This document shows, one piece after another, positions 28,338 to 38,885 of a stretch of DNA of 64,000 bases (position 1 is its first letter; each line of letters starts with the position of its first letter). The notes beneath the pieces were generated by a model. The model did no database searches. It had not been told where the DNA came from and saw only the letters and a list, made by a program, of their open reading frames with translations. The DNA comes from Bifidobacterium moraviense (lineage in GTDB: Bacteria > Actinomycetota > Actinomycetes > Actinomycetales > Bifidobacteriaceae): the NCBI RefSeq assembly GCF_012932365.1, contig NZ_JAAIIH010000001.1:682001-746000 (forward strand), read 5' to 3'. The position numbers and the translations under genes are program-made.

Positions 28338-29693
28338 ATGCAGGCCATCGAGCACGTCATCGTCTTCACCGTGGACGATGCGAACACCGTCATCGACGAC
28401 GCGACGATCCTCATCGACGGCGACCGCATCGCGGCCGTCGGCCGCACGGGCGAGGTCGCGGTGCCGCCCGATGCCGAGGTCATCGACTGCGAGGGACGCT
28501 TCACCGCGCTGCCGGGACTCGTCGACACGCACAACCACTCCTCGCTGATCCGCGGCGTGGACGAGAACCTCGATCTGGTGGACTGGCTGCCCGTCTACGA
28601 TCTGGAGCACCGCACCTGCACTCCGGAGGACGCCCGTCAGGCGTACCGTCTCGGCTACATGGAGTGCCTGCTCAACGGCACCACCACCGTGCAGGACATG
28701 CACCGCTTCATGGACCAGGCCGCGCAGGTGGCCGGCGAGATGGGGCTGCGCGTCTTTCTGGCTCCGTATGCCGCCGACGTGCCGCCGTACGACTTCTTCG
28801 AGACCAGCGAATCCAACGAGCGGCTCATCCGCGACTGGCACAACAGCTTCGACGGTCGCGTGCAGGTGGAGGCCGGCATCGAAGACGTGTTCTACTCCAG
28901 CGCGGACATGTACCGCAGGGCGTTGGACATGCACGAGCGCTACGGCGTGCGCATCCACACCCACGGTCCGGAACACGCCGAGGAGGAGGCGACGGCGCGC
29001 TCCCGCTTCGGCATGTCGATCATCGAGCTGCTACGCAGCCGCGGGTTCCTGGGCGACTTCCTCTCGCTCGGTCATTGCGTGCCGATCTCCCGCAGCGACA
29101 TGGATCTCGTCGCGGAGGCCGGCGCCAGCATCTGTCATTGCCCGATCTCCGCGGCCAAGCTGGGATGCGGCACCGCACCCGTGCGCGACATGATGGCAGC
29201 CGGCGTCAACGTCTCACTGGGCAGCGACGGGCCGATCGACAACAACAGCATGGACCTGTTCCAGGAGATGAAGGTCGGTTCGCTCATGCAGAAGGTGCGC
29301 TACGCCGACGCCAAGGCGTTCGATGCGACGACGATGCTGCGGATGGCCACGATCAACGGCGCGCGCACGCTGGGCATGGAACACGAGATCGGCTCGCTCG
29401 AAGCCGGCAAGAAGGCCGACGTCATCCTGATCTCGCTCGACCATCCAAGCCTGCGTCCGGTGTGCTGGAACGAGAGCCGCACCGAAACGAATCTGCTGTG
29501 GGCGCTGGTGTTCGCCACGCAGGGCGGATTCGTCGACACGGTCATCGTCGACGGCGCAACGCTGGTCCGACACGGCCATCTGACGCGCATGGACGAGAGG
29601 GAGATCCTCGACGACGCGCAGCGTCAGGGCGCCGACTGGATGCGACGGCGCAACGCCGCCGCCGGACGGATCCTCGCGCCGATCCGCGACTGA
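28338..29693 (+). CDS. amidohydrolase (MTA/SAH deaminase, AtzA/SsnA-like)
   Basis: A 451-residue metal-dependent hydrolase of the cytosine-deaminase-like/TRZ-ATZ group. LPGLVDTHNHSSLIRG carries the His-x-His metal site, HTHGPEHAEEEA sits at the next His/Glu position, LGHCVPIS holds the third His, and GSDGPIDNN the catalytic Asp. CHCPISAAKLGCGTAPV and MDLFQEMKVGSLMQK closely follow methylthioadenosine/S-adenosylhomocysteine deaminases. The neighbours (cytosine deaminase, nucleobase permease, PucR regulator) argue for an aminated base or nucleoside substrate, for example guanine or a modified base. The start follows GTAGGAGG at ideal spacing. The codA gene follows in the same direction after 89 bases. 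Confidence 0.85.
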   Translation: MQAIEHVIVFTVDDANTVIDDATILIDGDRIAAVGRTGEVAVPPDAEVIDCEGRFTALPGLVDTHNHSSLIRGVDENLDLVDWLPVYDLEHRTCTPEDARQAYRLGYMECLLNGTTTVQDMHRFMDQAAQVAGEMGLRVFLAPYAADVPPYDFFETSESNERLIRDWHNSFDGRVQVEAGIEDVFYSSADMYRRALDMHERYGVRIHTHGPEHAEEEATARSRFGMSIIELLRSRGFLGDFLSLGHCVPISRSDMDLVAEAGASICHCPISAAKLGCGTAPVRDMMAAGVNVSLGSDGPIDNNSMDLFQEMKVGSLMQKVRYADAKAFDATTMLRMATINGARTLGMEHEIGSLEAGKKADVILISLDHPSLRPVCWNESRTETNLLWALVFATQGGFVDTVIVDGATLVRHGHLTRMDEREILDDAQRQGADWMRRRNAAAGRILAPIRD

Positions 29694-29782
29694 TCAGCGG
29701 TAACGCGATCGGGCAACGGACGCAGATCGGCATACGGACGACAATTCAGACACTACTTCGGACAACAACAAAGGAGCACATC

Positions 29783-31081
29783 ATGGCACAGGAAGAGACC
29801 AAGAAGGCCACGCTGTACGTCAACGCGCGTCTCGCGGGAAGCGACGCCCCGCAGGACATCCTCGTGGAGGACGGCAGGTTCGCCGCGTTCGGACAGGGCC
29901 TCGCCGAGAGCCTGCCTGCGCAGGGATACGACGTGGCGAACCTCGAAACCGTGGATCTGAACGGCAAGCTCGTCAGCTCGCCGTTCTGCGACACGCACCT
30001 GCACCTCGACTACGTCTTCACCGCACGCAAGCCCGGCGCCGTCAACGAGACGGGCACGCTGTTCGAGGGCATCCAGCGTTGGAGCGAGACCAAGTCCGAT
30101 CTCACGGTGGACGAGATCAAGGAACGTGCGCGCAAAGCCGTGGCCATGGAGGTGCACCACGGCGTGCAGTACATCCGATCCCACGCCGACGTGACCGATC
30201 CGAACCTCACCTCGCTCAAGGCGCTGCTTGAGCTGAAGGAGGAGCTCAAGGACATCGTCACCATCCAGATCGTCTCCTTCCCCCAGGAGGGCATGTACTC
30301 CTACAAGGGCGGCGACGAGCTCGTGGAGGAGGGCCTCCGCATGGGCGCCGACTGCGTGGGCGGCATCCCCCACTACGAAGCCTGCCGCGAGTTCGGAGAA
30401 CGTTCGATGCACAAGGTCGTGGAACTGGCCGCCAAATACGGCAAGCTCATCGACGTGCACTGCGACGAGACCGACGACCCGAACTCCCGCTTCGTGGAAC
30501 TGCTCAGCGCCCTCGCCTATCAGGAGGGCATCGGAGAGATGACCACCGCCAGCCACACCTGTTCGCTCGGATCCGCCGACAACGCGTACTTCTTCCATCT
30601 GACCAAGCTGCTCAAGGCCGCGAAGATCAACTTCGCCTGCGCCCCCACCGAGAACCTGTATCTGCAGGGTCGTCAGGACACGTTCCCCAAGCGCCGCGGC
30701 ATCACGCGCGTCAAGGAGCTCACCGATGCCGGAGTCAACGTCTCGCTGGGACAGGACTCCATGCAGGATCCGTGGTATCCGCTGGGCAACGGCAACATGA
30801 TGATCATCCTCGACTACGTGCTCCATCTCGCGCAGATGATGAGCTTCCCGGAGATCGACGACGCGCTGAAGTTCCTCACCGTCAACGGCGCCACGACCAT
30901 GCATCTGGGCGACGCCTACGGCCTGGAGGTGGGCCGCCCCGCGAACTTCGTGGTGATCGACGCCTCGAGCGTGTTCGACGCGGTGTACGAGCGCGCCGGC
31001 ATCCTGCGTTCCGTGAGGAACGGTCGTACTCTCTTCACCAGCGAAACGCGCGTGGATTCCGACTTCGCGCTGCTGCGCTGA
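29783..31081 (+). CDS. codA: cytosine deaminase
   Basis: This enzyme deaminates cytosine to uracil, which feeds the pyrimidine salvage pool. The 432-residue protein has the bacterial CodA signatures: CDTHLHLDYVF with metal-binding His72 and His74, DVHCDETDDPNSRFVE with the His and catalytic Glu, TASHTCSL with the third His, and LGQDSMQDPWYPLGNGNM with the catalytic Asp, the last very like the E. coli enzyme. The ATG at 29783 follows AAAGGAG. It is downstream of the amidohydrolase gene and probably in its transcript. Creatinine or isocytosine deaminase activity cannot be excluded. Confidence 0.9.
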   Translation: MAQEETKKATLYVNARLAGSDAPQDILVEDGRFAAFGQGLAESLPAQGYDVANLETVDLNGKLVSSPFCDTHLHLDYVFTARKPGAVNETGTLFEGIQRWSETKSDLTVDEIKERARKAVAMEVHHGVQYIRSHADVTDPNLTSLKALLELKEELKDIVTIQIVSFPQEGMYSYKGGDELVEEGLRMGADCVGGIPHYEACREFGERSMHKVVELAAKYGKLIDVHCDETDDPNSRFVELLSALAYQEGIGEMTTASHTCSLGSADNAYFFHLTKLLKAAKINFACAPTENLYLQGRQDTFPKRRGITRVKELTDAGVNVSLGQDSMQDPWYPLGNGNMMIILDYVLHLAQMMSFPEIDDALKFLTVNGATTMHLGDAYGLEVGRPANFVVIDASSVFDAVYERAGILRSVRNGRTLFTSETRVDSDFALLR

Positions 31082-31177
31082 CGTTCTTCCGCGTCGAGAC
31101 CCGACGCGGAGAGCATCGGACGTGCCGGATGCCGCGGGACTTCCTCTCCCCGCGACGTCCGGCAATCATATCCGTGC

Positions 31178-31225
31178 GGAGCGCGGTACGCCGGCGTCCT
31201 GCACGCCCCGTCGTACCGCGCTCCG
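31178..31225. repeat. inverted repeat upstream of purF
   Basis: Perfect 13-base arms GGAGCGCGGTACG and CGTACCGCGCTCC are separated by 22 bases, ending 6 bases before the shared pur motif. It may terminate codA transcription or be part of purF control. No T run follows. Confidence 0.55.
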
Positions 31226-31231
31226 GCGATG

Positions 31232-31248
31232 TATCCGGTGATTGGTAA
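31232..31248 (+). promoter_or_regulatory. shared pur upstream motif, purF copy
   Basis: GTATCCGGTGATTGGTA matches the purC upstream string at 12692 in 15 of 17 positions and lies 56 bases before the purF start. TTGACA occurs just downstream (31252-31257) and may be the -35 element of purF. Confidence 0.5.
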
Positions 31249-31304
31249 GGTTGACAGGTAAGCGAAATCCCCCAGTTTTACGCGGTTTTGGAAGGAGCTT
31301 TGGC

Positions 31305-32846
31305 TTGTCGGCTGAACTCGAAGACATCCATGAGGAGTGCGGCGTTTTCGGCGTATGGGGACATCCCGATGCCGCCCGCCTGACGTATTTCGGCCTGCAT
31401 GCGCTGCAGCATCGCGGGCAGGAGGGCGCGGGCATCGTCTCCAACGACCACGGGCATCTCATCGGCCACCGCGGCCTGGGACTGCTCACGCAGGTGTTCG
31501 GCGACGAGCGCGAGATCGAACGCCTCAAGGGAGACCGGGCCATCGGCCACGTGCGCTACGCCACGGCCGGCTCCGGCTCCACGGACAACATCCAGCCGTT
31601 CATCTTCCGCTTCCACGACGGCGACATGGCGCTGTGCCACAACGGCAACCTCACGAACTGCCGCACGCTGCGCCGCAACCTCGAGGACGAGGGCGCCATC
31701 TTCCACTCCAACTCGGACACCGAGGTGCTCATGCACCTCATCCGCCGCTCCAACCAGCGCACGTTCATGGACAAGCTCAAGGAGTCGCTCAACACCGTGC
31801 ACGGCGGCTTCGCCTACCTCATCATGACCGAGGACGCGATGATCGGCGCGCTCGACCCGAACGGCTTCCGCCCCCTGAGCCTCGGCAAGATGAAGAACGG
31901 CGCCTACGTGCTCGCCTCCGAAACGTGCGCGCTCGACGTGGTGGGCGCCGAGCTGGTGCGCAACATCCGCCCCGGCGAGATCGTGGTGGTGAGCGACCAC
32001 GGCTACAAGATCGTGCAGTACACCAACAAGACCCAGCTGGCCATCTGCTCGATGGAGTTCATCTACTTCGCCCGCCCCGACTCGGACATCTACGGCGTCA
32101 ACGTGCACTCGGCACGCAAGCGCATGGGCGCGCGCCTCGCCAAGGAGTCCCCGGTGGACGCGGACATGGTGATCGGCGTGCCCAACTCGTCGCTGTCCGC
32201 TGCGTCCGGCTACGCCGAGGCCGCGGGCCTGCCCAACGAGATGGGACTGATCAAGAACCAGTACGTGGCCCGCACGTTCATCCAGCCCACGCAGGAGCTG
32301 CGCGAGCAGGGCGTGCGCATGAAGCTGTCCGCCGTGCGCGGCGTGGTCAAGGGCAAGCGCGTCATCGTCATCGACGACTCGATCGTGCGCGGCACCACGT
32401 CCAAGCGCATCGTGCAGCTGCTCAGGGAGGCCGGCGCGGCCGAGGTGCACATGCGCATCAGCTCCCCGCCGCTCAAGTACCCGTGCTTCTACGGCATCGA
32501 CATCTCCACCACGCGCGAGCTCATCGCCGGATACAAGACCGTGGACGAGATCCGCGACTACATCGGCGCCGATTCGCTCGCCTTCCTCTCGCTCGACGGA
32601 CTGGTGGAGTCCATCGGCCTCAACGCGGACGCCCCCTACGGCGGCCTGTGCGTGGCCTACTTCAACGGCGACTACCCCACCGCGCTCGACGACTACGAAC
32701 AGGACTTCCTCAAGTCCCTCACCCCCGAGGACCGCGTGCGCCTGCCCGAGTTCGCCCTGTACAAGAGCCGCTACGAGGGCAACGAGTACTCCTGCCAGCA
32801 AGATCTGGTCCGCAAGGCCGCCGGCGAAGCCGACAACGCCGACTGA
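31305..32846 (+). CDS. purF: amidophosphoribosyltransferase (glutamine PRPP amidotransferase)
   Basis: PurF makes 5-phosphoribosylamine from PRPP and glutamine, the committed step of purine synthesis. The TTG at 31305 is chosen because GGAAGGAG precedes it at 7 bases. It yields 513 residues with an 11-residue propeptide before Cys12 ([12 protein letters not shown]), the N-terminal nucleophile exposed on maturation, as in the Bacillus-type enzyme. The glutaminase domain spans about 12-240; the transferase part contains the PRPP loop [16 protein letters not shown]. The C-terminal element reads [12 protein letters not shown]: one Cys of the Cys-x-x-Cys pair of Fe-S-containing homologues is Tyr. 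purM follows after 107 bases. Confidence 0.96.
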   Translation: MSAELEDIHEECGVFGVWGHPDAARLTYFGLHALQHRGQEGAGIVSNDHGHLIGHRGLGLLTQVFGDEREIERLKGDRAIGHVRYATAGSGSTDNIQPFIFRFHDGDMALCHNGNLTNCRTLRRNLEDEGAIFHSNSDTEVLMHLIRRSNQRTFMDKLKESLNTVHGGFAYLIMTEDAMIGALDPNGFRPLSLGKMKNGAYVLASETCALDVVGAELVRNIRPGEIVVVSDHGYKIVQYTNKTQLAICSMEFIYFARPDSDIYGVNVHSARKRMGARLAKESPVDADMVIGVPNSSLSAASGYAEAAGLPNEMGLIKNQYVARTFIQPTQELREQGVRMKLSAVRGVVKGKRVIVIDDSIVRGTTSKRIVQLLREAGAAEVHMRISSPPLKYPCFYGIDISTTRELIAGYKTVDEIRDYIGADSLAFLSLDGLVESIGLNADAPYGGLCVAYFNGDYPTALDDYEQDFLKSLTPEDRVRLPEFALYKSRYEGNEYSCQQDLVRKAAGEADNAD

Positions 32847-32953
32847 CCGTTCCAACCCCGCATCATCCCCGAATTTCCGACGTTTCCGCCGGTGCCGCGA
32901 CAGGGCGGCGCCGGCGTCCGCGCGTCAACCGAACCCCCAGAAAGGATCCATCA

Positions 32954-33991
<1,038 letters not shown>

Positions 33992-34026
33992 CGTCCATCG
34001 GATATCTGGAAAGGATTCGTGAATCA

Positions 34027-35298
34027 ATGGGTTCCAAGGTTCTGGTCATCGGTTCCGGCGCGCGCGAGCACACCATCGCCTACACGCTGCTCAAGTCCCC
34101 CACCGTGGACGAAGTGACCGTCATCCCCGGCAATCCGGGCATGGAGCGCGACGGCATCAAGACCTCGCAGCTGTCCGTCACCAACCACGCCGCGCTCAAC
34201 GACTACGTCAAGGACAACGGCATCGACTGGGTGTTCGTCGGCCCCGAGGTCCCGCTCATGGAAGGCATCGTCGACGACTTCGCCGCAGCCGGCATCAAGG
34301 CGTTCGGCCCCAACAGGGCCGCCGCGCAGATCGAAGGCTCCAAGGACTTCGCCAAGCGCCTCATGGAGAAGTACGACATCCCCACAGCCGCCTACCGCAC
34401 CTTCGACGAGCTGGCCCCCGCCGAGGCGTACGTGCGCGAGCACGGCGCGCCGATCGTCGTCAAGGCCGACGGCCTTGCGGCCGGCAAGGGCGTCACCGTC
34501 GCCATGGACGTGGAGTCCGCGCTCAAGGCGCTCGAGGACATCTTCGTCGACCACCGCTTCGGCGCGGCCGGCGCCAAGGTCGTCATCGAGGACTTCCTCG
34601 ACGGTCAGGAATTCTCCCTCATGAGCTTCGTGGACGGCGAGAACTTCTGGCCCATGCCCATCTCGCAGGACCACAAGCGCGCCTACGACAACGACGAGGG
34701 CCCCAACACCGGCGGCATGGGCGCCTACAGCCCGGTCCCGCAGATCGGCCAGGACGTGGTGGACACCGCCATCGAGACCATCGTGCGCCCCATGTGCAAG
34801 GCCATGGTCGCCGAGGGCGTGCCGTTCACCGGCATCCTCTACGCCGGACTCATCGCCACCGCCGACGGCCCCAAGGTCATCGAGTTCAACGCCCGCTTCG
34901 GCGACCCGGAGACCGAGGTCGTCCTGCCGCGCCTCACCTCCGACCTCAACGCCGGCATCACCGCCATCCTCGAGGGCCGCACCCCCGAGTTCACGTGGAC
35001 CGACAAGGGCGCCACGCTCGGCGTCGTGCTCGCCTCCGACGGCTACCCCGTCAACGTCATCAAGGGCGCTCATGTGCCCAGCATCCCCGTCGACGAGGAC
35101 TCCCACGTCTACTACGCCGGCGTCGAAGCCGGCTCCGAGCCCGGCTCCCTCGTCGCCGACTCCGGCCGCGTCCTCTTCGTCCAGGTGCACGCCGACTCCA
35201 TCAAGGCCGCGCAGGACAAGGTCTACGGCATCATCGACAAGCTGGAGATCCCCGGCATGTTCTATCGCCACGACATCGGCGCCAAGGCCCTGAAGTAG
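34027..35298 (+). CDS. purD: phosphoribosylamine-glycine ligase (GAR synthetase)
   Basis: PurD joins phosphoribosylamine and glycine using ATP. The 423-residue ATP-grasp enzyme has VLVIGSGAREHTIAY at the N-terminus, VGPEVPLMEGIVDDF, the ATP-grasp segment VVKADGLAAGKGVTVA, NTGGMGAYSPVP, and EFNARFGDPETEVVLPRL with metal ligands. It is only 35 bases downstream of purM and has AAAGGA upstream. Unlike fused eukaryotic enzymes it stands alone, and the transformylase is supplied by PurT about 25 kb away. Confidence 0.97.
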   Translation: MGSKVLVIGSGAREHTIAYTLLKSPTVDEVTVIPGNPGMERDGIKTSQLSVTNHAALNDYVKDNGIDWVFVGPEVPLMEGIVDDFAAAGIKAFGPNRAAAQIEGSKDFAKRLMEKYDIPTAAYRTFDELAPAEAYVREHGAPIVVKADGLAAGKGVTVAMDVESALKALEDIFVDHRFGAAGAKVVIEDFLDGQEFSLMSFVDGENFWPMPISQDHKRAYDNDEGPNTGGMGAYSPVPQIGQDVVDTAIETIVRPMCKAMVAEGVPFTGILYAGLIATADGPKVIEFNARFGDPETEVVLPRLTSDLNAGITAILEGRTPEFTWTDKGATLGVVLASDGYPVNVIKGAHVPSIPVDEDSHVYYAGVEAGSEPGSLVADSGRVLFVQVHADSIKAAQDKVYGIIDKLEIPGMFYRHDIGAKALK

Positions 35299-35369
35299 AT
35301 CGGCGGAGCGTCGTCAGCTCTTCAGCCGGTGGCCGGGATTCGGTGATCGGCGGGCAGCCAACGCGTCAT

Positions 35370-35405
35370 AGGGCCGCCGTCCGACTTGGATCGGACGGCG
35401 GCCCT
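35370..35405 (+). terminator. strong hairpin after purD
   Basis: Perfect 16-base arms beginning AGGGCCGCCGTCCGA close on a 4-base loop (TTGG). It lies 71 bases after the purD stop. No T run follows (CGCGTATCC), so it could be an mRNA-stabilising hairpin as well as a terminator. Confidence 0.6.
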
Positions 35406-35517
35406 CGCGTATCCGCGTTCGGCATGTGCCCAGATGCGTCCGTCCCACACCATGCGCTGCCATCCCCGCGGTTGTAGAATGATTGAAGATGAACAGAACC
35501 GATCAAAGGGGATTACC

Positions 35518-38187
35518 GTGAGTGTTCAGACGCCCGAAGCCGTGGCGCACATCCGCATCAACGACCGCATCGAACCGGTGGATCTCGTTCCGGGAACGCC
35601 GGTGCGCGTGCGCTGGTGGCCGGCGCAGGGCGCGACCGCCTACCGCGTCACCGTGACCGACCGTCCCGACGCCGAGGCGCCGCTGTGGCGCTCCGGGCTC
35701 GTGGACGGCGTCGCCGCGACGATCGAAAACCTCGTCACTTCGCCGTCCGCACGCTACTGGGTCGCCGTCGAATCCGTGGACGCGGACGGCGGATCGGCGA
35801 TCTCCACACCCGTGACCTTCGGCACCGCGCCCGCGGCGGACGGCTGGACCGCCACGCCGATCTGGGCCGACCAAGCGACCGCGTCCAGCGGCGCGAACGA
35901 CTCCTCCCCCGCGTTCCCCGGACTGACCGAGGACAGCAGCGACGCCGGCGACGCGTTCTTCCAGCGTCCCACCATCAAGCAGACCGAACACAACGGACTC
36001 GGCTGGGCGTTCCTGCACGGCGAGTTCGACGTGCCGGACGCGCCCGTGCTCTGGGCCACGCTCCACATGACCGCCGCCAGCGTGAAGCCCGGCCGCCAGT
36101 TCGTCTACCGCGCCTGGCTCAACGGCGCGTTCGTAGGCCTCGGCCCCACGTTCCCCACCGGCGACGAGGCGCGCACCGACGGCTTCGACGTGACCGGTCT
36201 CATCCGCCCCGGCGCGCGCAACGCGATCGGCGTGGTCGCGTGGACGCTGGAGGACCGCCGCTTCCTCGCCCAGCTCGATCTGGGGCTCGCCGACGGACGC
36301 GTGCTGCACCTCGACAACGGCGGCGCGGACACCCCGGCGATCTCCTGGACCGGCATCGTCGGCAACGCCGCCTACCCCGACTCCCTCTCCAGCGGCACCC
36401 AGTACTGCGAGTCCCCGTCCGAGGACCTGCAGGCGCAGCACTACCCGTTCGACCTCGCCGAGGCGGGCGGATGCGCCGGCTGGCCCGCCGCCGCCGTGCG
36501 CGAGCCGTTCGCCGCGCTCGAGCCCAACCCGGCGGACAAGGTGACGGTGGACTACGAGCCCGTGGCCAGGGCGACGCGCATCGGCGAGGGGCACGTGGTG
36601 CTCGACTTCGGCCGCGCATGGATGGGCGGCATCCGCCTGAGCCTCGGCGGAATCAGCGACAACGGCGGCGAAGACGTCGACGTGCGTATCCGCTACGGCG
36701 AGGTCCTCAACCCAGACGGCACCGTCAAGTACCAGCTGAGCGCCTTCAACACGTACGAGGAGACGTGGCACGTCCCCGCGGGGGACCCGGCCGCGCAATC
36801 CGCGCAAGCCCTGGAATCCTGGGGCCTCAAGGTGTTCCGCTACGTGGAGCTCATCGGTGCGGACGACGCCGCGTCGCGCGCCGCAGTGGACGCCGTCGCC
36901 GCACATCCCGAGACCGTGGACGCCGCCGCGATCGTCTACCCGTTCGACCGCTCCGCCGCCGACTTCACGTCCTCCGATGCCACGCTCAACCGCGTCTGGG
37001 ACTTCTGCCGCAACACCATCGAGGCGTTCGACGGCCCCATCTACGCCGATTCCTGGACCCGCGAGCGCGCCGCCTACGAGGCGGACGCCTGGCTGCAGTG
37101 GCGCGCGCACCTGACGCTGGACGACTCCCCCAGCGTTGGCGCCTATTCGGTGGACTATCTCATCGCCAACCGCACATGGCCCACCGAGTGGCCGCTGTAT
37201 CTCATCCTCGCCGTGCACGACGCGTGGATGGCCACCGGCTCGCTCGAGCAGGCGCGCCGCGACTACGACCGTCTCACGGAGCTGCTGCCCGACCGCTACC
37301 TCGACGAGGAGTCCGGGTTCGTGGTCAAGGATCCGGGCGATTCGAGCGTGATGGACGGCGATCTGGTGGACTGGCCGCCGGCGGAGCGCGACGGGTTCAC
37401 GTTCGGCCGCGTCAACACGGTGATCAACGCGCTCGCCTCGCAGGCCTACGCGGACATGGCTGAGCTCGCGCACGCTCTGGGCCGCGCGGACGACGCCGCG
37501 CGCTTCGCCGACGTGGCCGCGCGCATGCGCCGCGCCATCAACGAGCGCCTGTTCGACGACTTCCAGGGCGCGTATCTGGACGGTCTGGACACGGGCGCGG
37601 ACGGCCACCCCATCAACCACGCCTCCGAGCACGCCTCCGCGTTCGCGCTGGCGTTCGCCCAGGTACCGGCCGACCGCGTGCGGCGCATCGGCACGTTCCT
37701 GGAGGCGAAGGGCATGGCGTGCAGCGTCTACGCGGCGGCCGTGCTGCTGGACGGTCTGTACCGCGCCGGGTTCGGCGACCTCGCCAACCGTCTGATCGCC
37801 TCGCACGAGCATCCGCGCAGCTGGTGGAACATGATCCGCTCCGGCGCCGGCGGCACGTCCGAAGGCTGGGACGTCTCGATCAAGGGCAACACCACGTACT
37901 CGCACCCGTGGGCCGCGTCCCCCGCGTTCCTGCTGCCGCAGGGCGTGCTCGGCATCCGCCCGACGAAGCCGGGATACCGCGAGTTCGCGGTGACGCCGCA
38001 GCTCGGTTCCCTGCGCGAGGTATCCGCCACGGTGCCCACGCCGTTCGGTCCCGTCCGCGCCGAGGCGCGCCGAGACGACGCCGGTGCCACGTCCGTCACG
38101 GTGACGGTCCCCGCGTTCACCGTCGCAACGGTGGAGATCGACGGCGAACGCCATACCGTCCCCGGCCCCGCCCACGTCGCCCTGTAG
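35518..38187 (+). CDS. GH78 alpha-L-rhamnosidase
   Basis: An 889-residue glycoside hydrolase without a signal peptide, so probably intracellular. The N-terminal third contains fibronectin-like and carbohydrate-binding beta domains (about 15-100 and 150-290). The DFGRAWMGGIRL region (about 360) and YGEVLNPDGTVKY precede the (alpha/alpha)6 catalytic domain. There DSWTRERAAYEADAW near residue 511 matches the GH78 D-x-x-x-RER general-acid motif, and WPTEWPLY and TSEGWDVSIKGNTTYSHPWA follow. It should release L-rhamnose from plant rhamnosides. The GTG at 35518 was chosen because AAAGGGG precedes it and homology starts there. No sugar transporter adjoins it. Confidence 0.9.
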   Translation: MSVQTPEAVAHIRINDRIEPVDLVPGTPVRVRWWPAQGATAYRVTVTDRPDAEAPLWRSGLVDGVAATIENLVTSPSARYWVAVESVDADGGSAISTPVTFGTAPAADGWTATPIWADQATASSGANDSSPAFPGLTEDSSDAGDAFFQRPTIKQTEHNGLGWAFLHGEFDVPDAPVLWATLHMTAASVKPGRQFVYRAWLNGAFVGLGPTFPTGDEARTDGFDVTGLIRPGARNAIGVVAWTLEDRRFLAQLDLGLADGRVLHLDNGGADTPAISWTGIVGNAAYPDSLSSGTQYCESPSEDLQAQHYPFDLAEAGGCAGWPAAAVREPFAALEPNPADKVTVDYEPVARATRIGEGHVVLDFGRAWMGGIRLSLGGISDNGGEDVDVRIRYGEVLNPDGTVKYQLSAFNTYEETWHVPAGDPAAQSAQALESWGLKVFRYVELIGADDAASRAAVDAVAAHPETVDAAAIVYPFDRSAADFTSSDATLNRVWDFCRNTIEAFDGPIYADSWTRERAAYEADAWLQWRAHLTLDDSPSVGAYSVDYLIANRTWPTEWPLYLILAVHDAWMATGSLEQARRDYDRLTELLPDRYLDEESGFVVKDPGDSSVMDGDLVDWPPAERDGFTFGRVNTVINALASQAYADMAELAHALGRADDAARFADVAARMRRAINERLFDDFQGAYLDGLDTGADGHPINHASEHASAFALAFAQVPADRVRRIGTFLEAKGMACSVYAAAVLLDGLYRAGFGDLANRLIASHEHPRSWWNMIRSGAGGTSEGWDVSIKGNTTYSHPWAASPAFLLPQGVLGIRPTKPGYREFAVTPQLGSLREVSATVPTPFGPVRAEARRDDAGATSVTVTVPAFTVATVEIDGERHTVPGPAHVAL

Positions 38188-38292
38188 GCGCGTCGCCCTG
38201 CGCGGATCGCAGGGCCGCCCCGCTGTCATCCTGAGCAGTTCGCAGGGCCGTCCTCCCCGTCATCCTGAGCAGTTCGCAGGGTCGTCCTCCCC

Positions 38293-38378
38293 GTCATCCT
38301 GAGCGGAGCCCGCAGGGCGGAGTCGAAGGATCCTTGGCATACCGCTCATCAAGGATCCTTCGCTCCGCTCAGGATGAC
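38293..38378. repeat. palindromic repeat, GTCATCCTGAGC family (copy 2)
   Basis: An 86-base imperfect palindrome from GTCATCCTGAGCGGAGC to CGCTCAGGATGAC with CGAAGGATCCTTG/CAAGGATCCTTCG inner arms. It is almost base-for-base identical to the copy at 38502 and very close to that at 42576. Confidence 0.9.
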
Positions 38379-38501
38379 CGAAAACAACCACTCAGGATGG
38401 CTGAGAACAACCAACCCCTCAGGGCACCCGAGAACAACCCACCCATACTGGCCGGAAACAAACCCCTGTCGCCCTGCTCGGATCGCAGGACCGCTCTCTC
38501 G

Positions 38502-38587
38502 GTCATCCTGAGCGGAGCCCGCAGGGCGGAGTCGAAGGATCCTTGGCATACCGCTCATCAAGGATCCTTCGCTCCGCTCAGGATGAC
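38502..38587. repeat. palindromic repeat, GTCATCCTGAGC family (copy 3)
   Basis: Same 86-base unit as at 38293, in direct orientation 209 bases downstream. The near-identity of the two indicates recent duplication or gene conversion. Confidence 0.9.
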
Positions 38588-38812
38588 CGAAAACAACCCC
38601 TCAGGATGACTGAGAACAAACCTGGTCAGGATGACTGAGAACAAACCTGGTCAGGATGACCGAGAACGACCAACCCCTTAGAGCGCCCGAGAACAACCCC
38701 ACTCATTCCGACCGGAAACAACCCCGGTCGGACTCCGGAATTCCCGCGGTTCCGCGTCCGGCCGGGCGTCGCCCTGCCCTGTCGCCCTGCGCGGAATCGC
38801 CGTCCCCGACCC

Positions 38813-38841
38813 TTGAGCTTGCCTCGCGCCCCTGTTAGTCT
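38813..38841 (+). promoter_or_regulatory. promoter of the ABC exporter operon
   Basis: TTGAGC (38813-38818) and TAGTCT (38836-38841) are separated by exactly 17 bases, giving a good sigma-70-type promoter 44 bases before the start codon. Confidence 0.6.
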
Positions 38842-38885
38842 TCGAATCTGGAAGAGTATCGCTGGTTGTTTGAGGCGGGTATCGC

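Larger units (their letters stand above)
38188..38885. other. 698-base gene-free stretch of degenerate repeats
   Basis: This gap between the rhamnosidase and the ABC exporter holds two full copies of the GTCATCCTGAGC palindrome (separate entries), two shorter CATCCTGAGCAGTTCGCAGG units at its start, and many scattered fragments such as CAGGATGACTGAGAACAA in tandem (38605-38655). Open frames here are by-products of the repeats. A promoter for the ABC genes lies at its right end. Confidence 0.8.

Noticed and set aside
31242..31304. An upstream start for purF giving 21 extra residues.
   Set aside because: It would begin with ATT inside the shared motif, without a ribosome-binding site, and would bury the propeptide that precedes the catalytic Cys.
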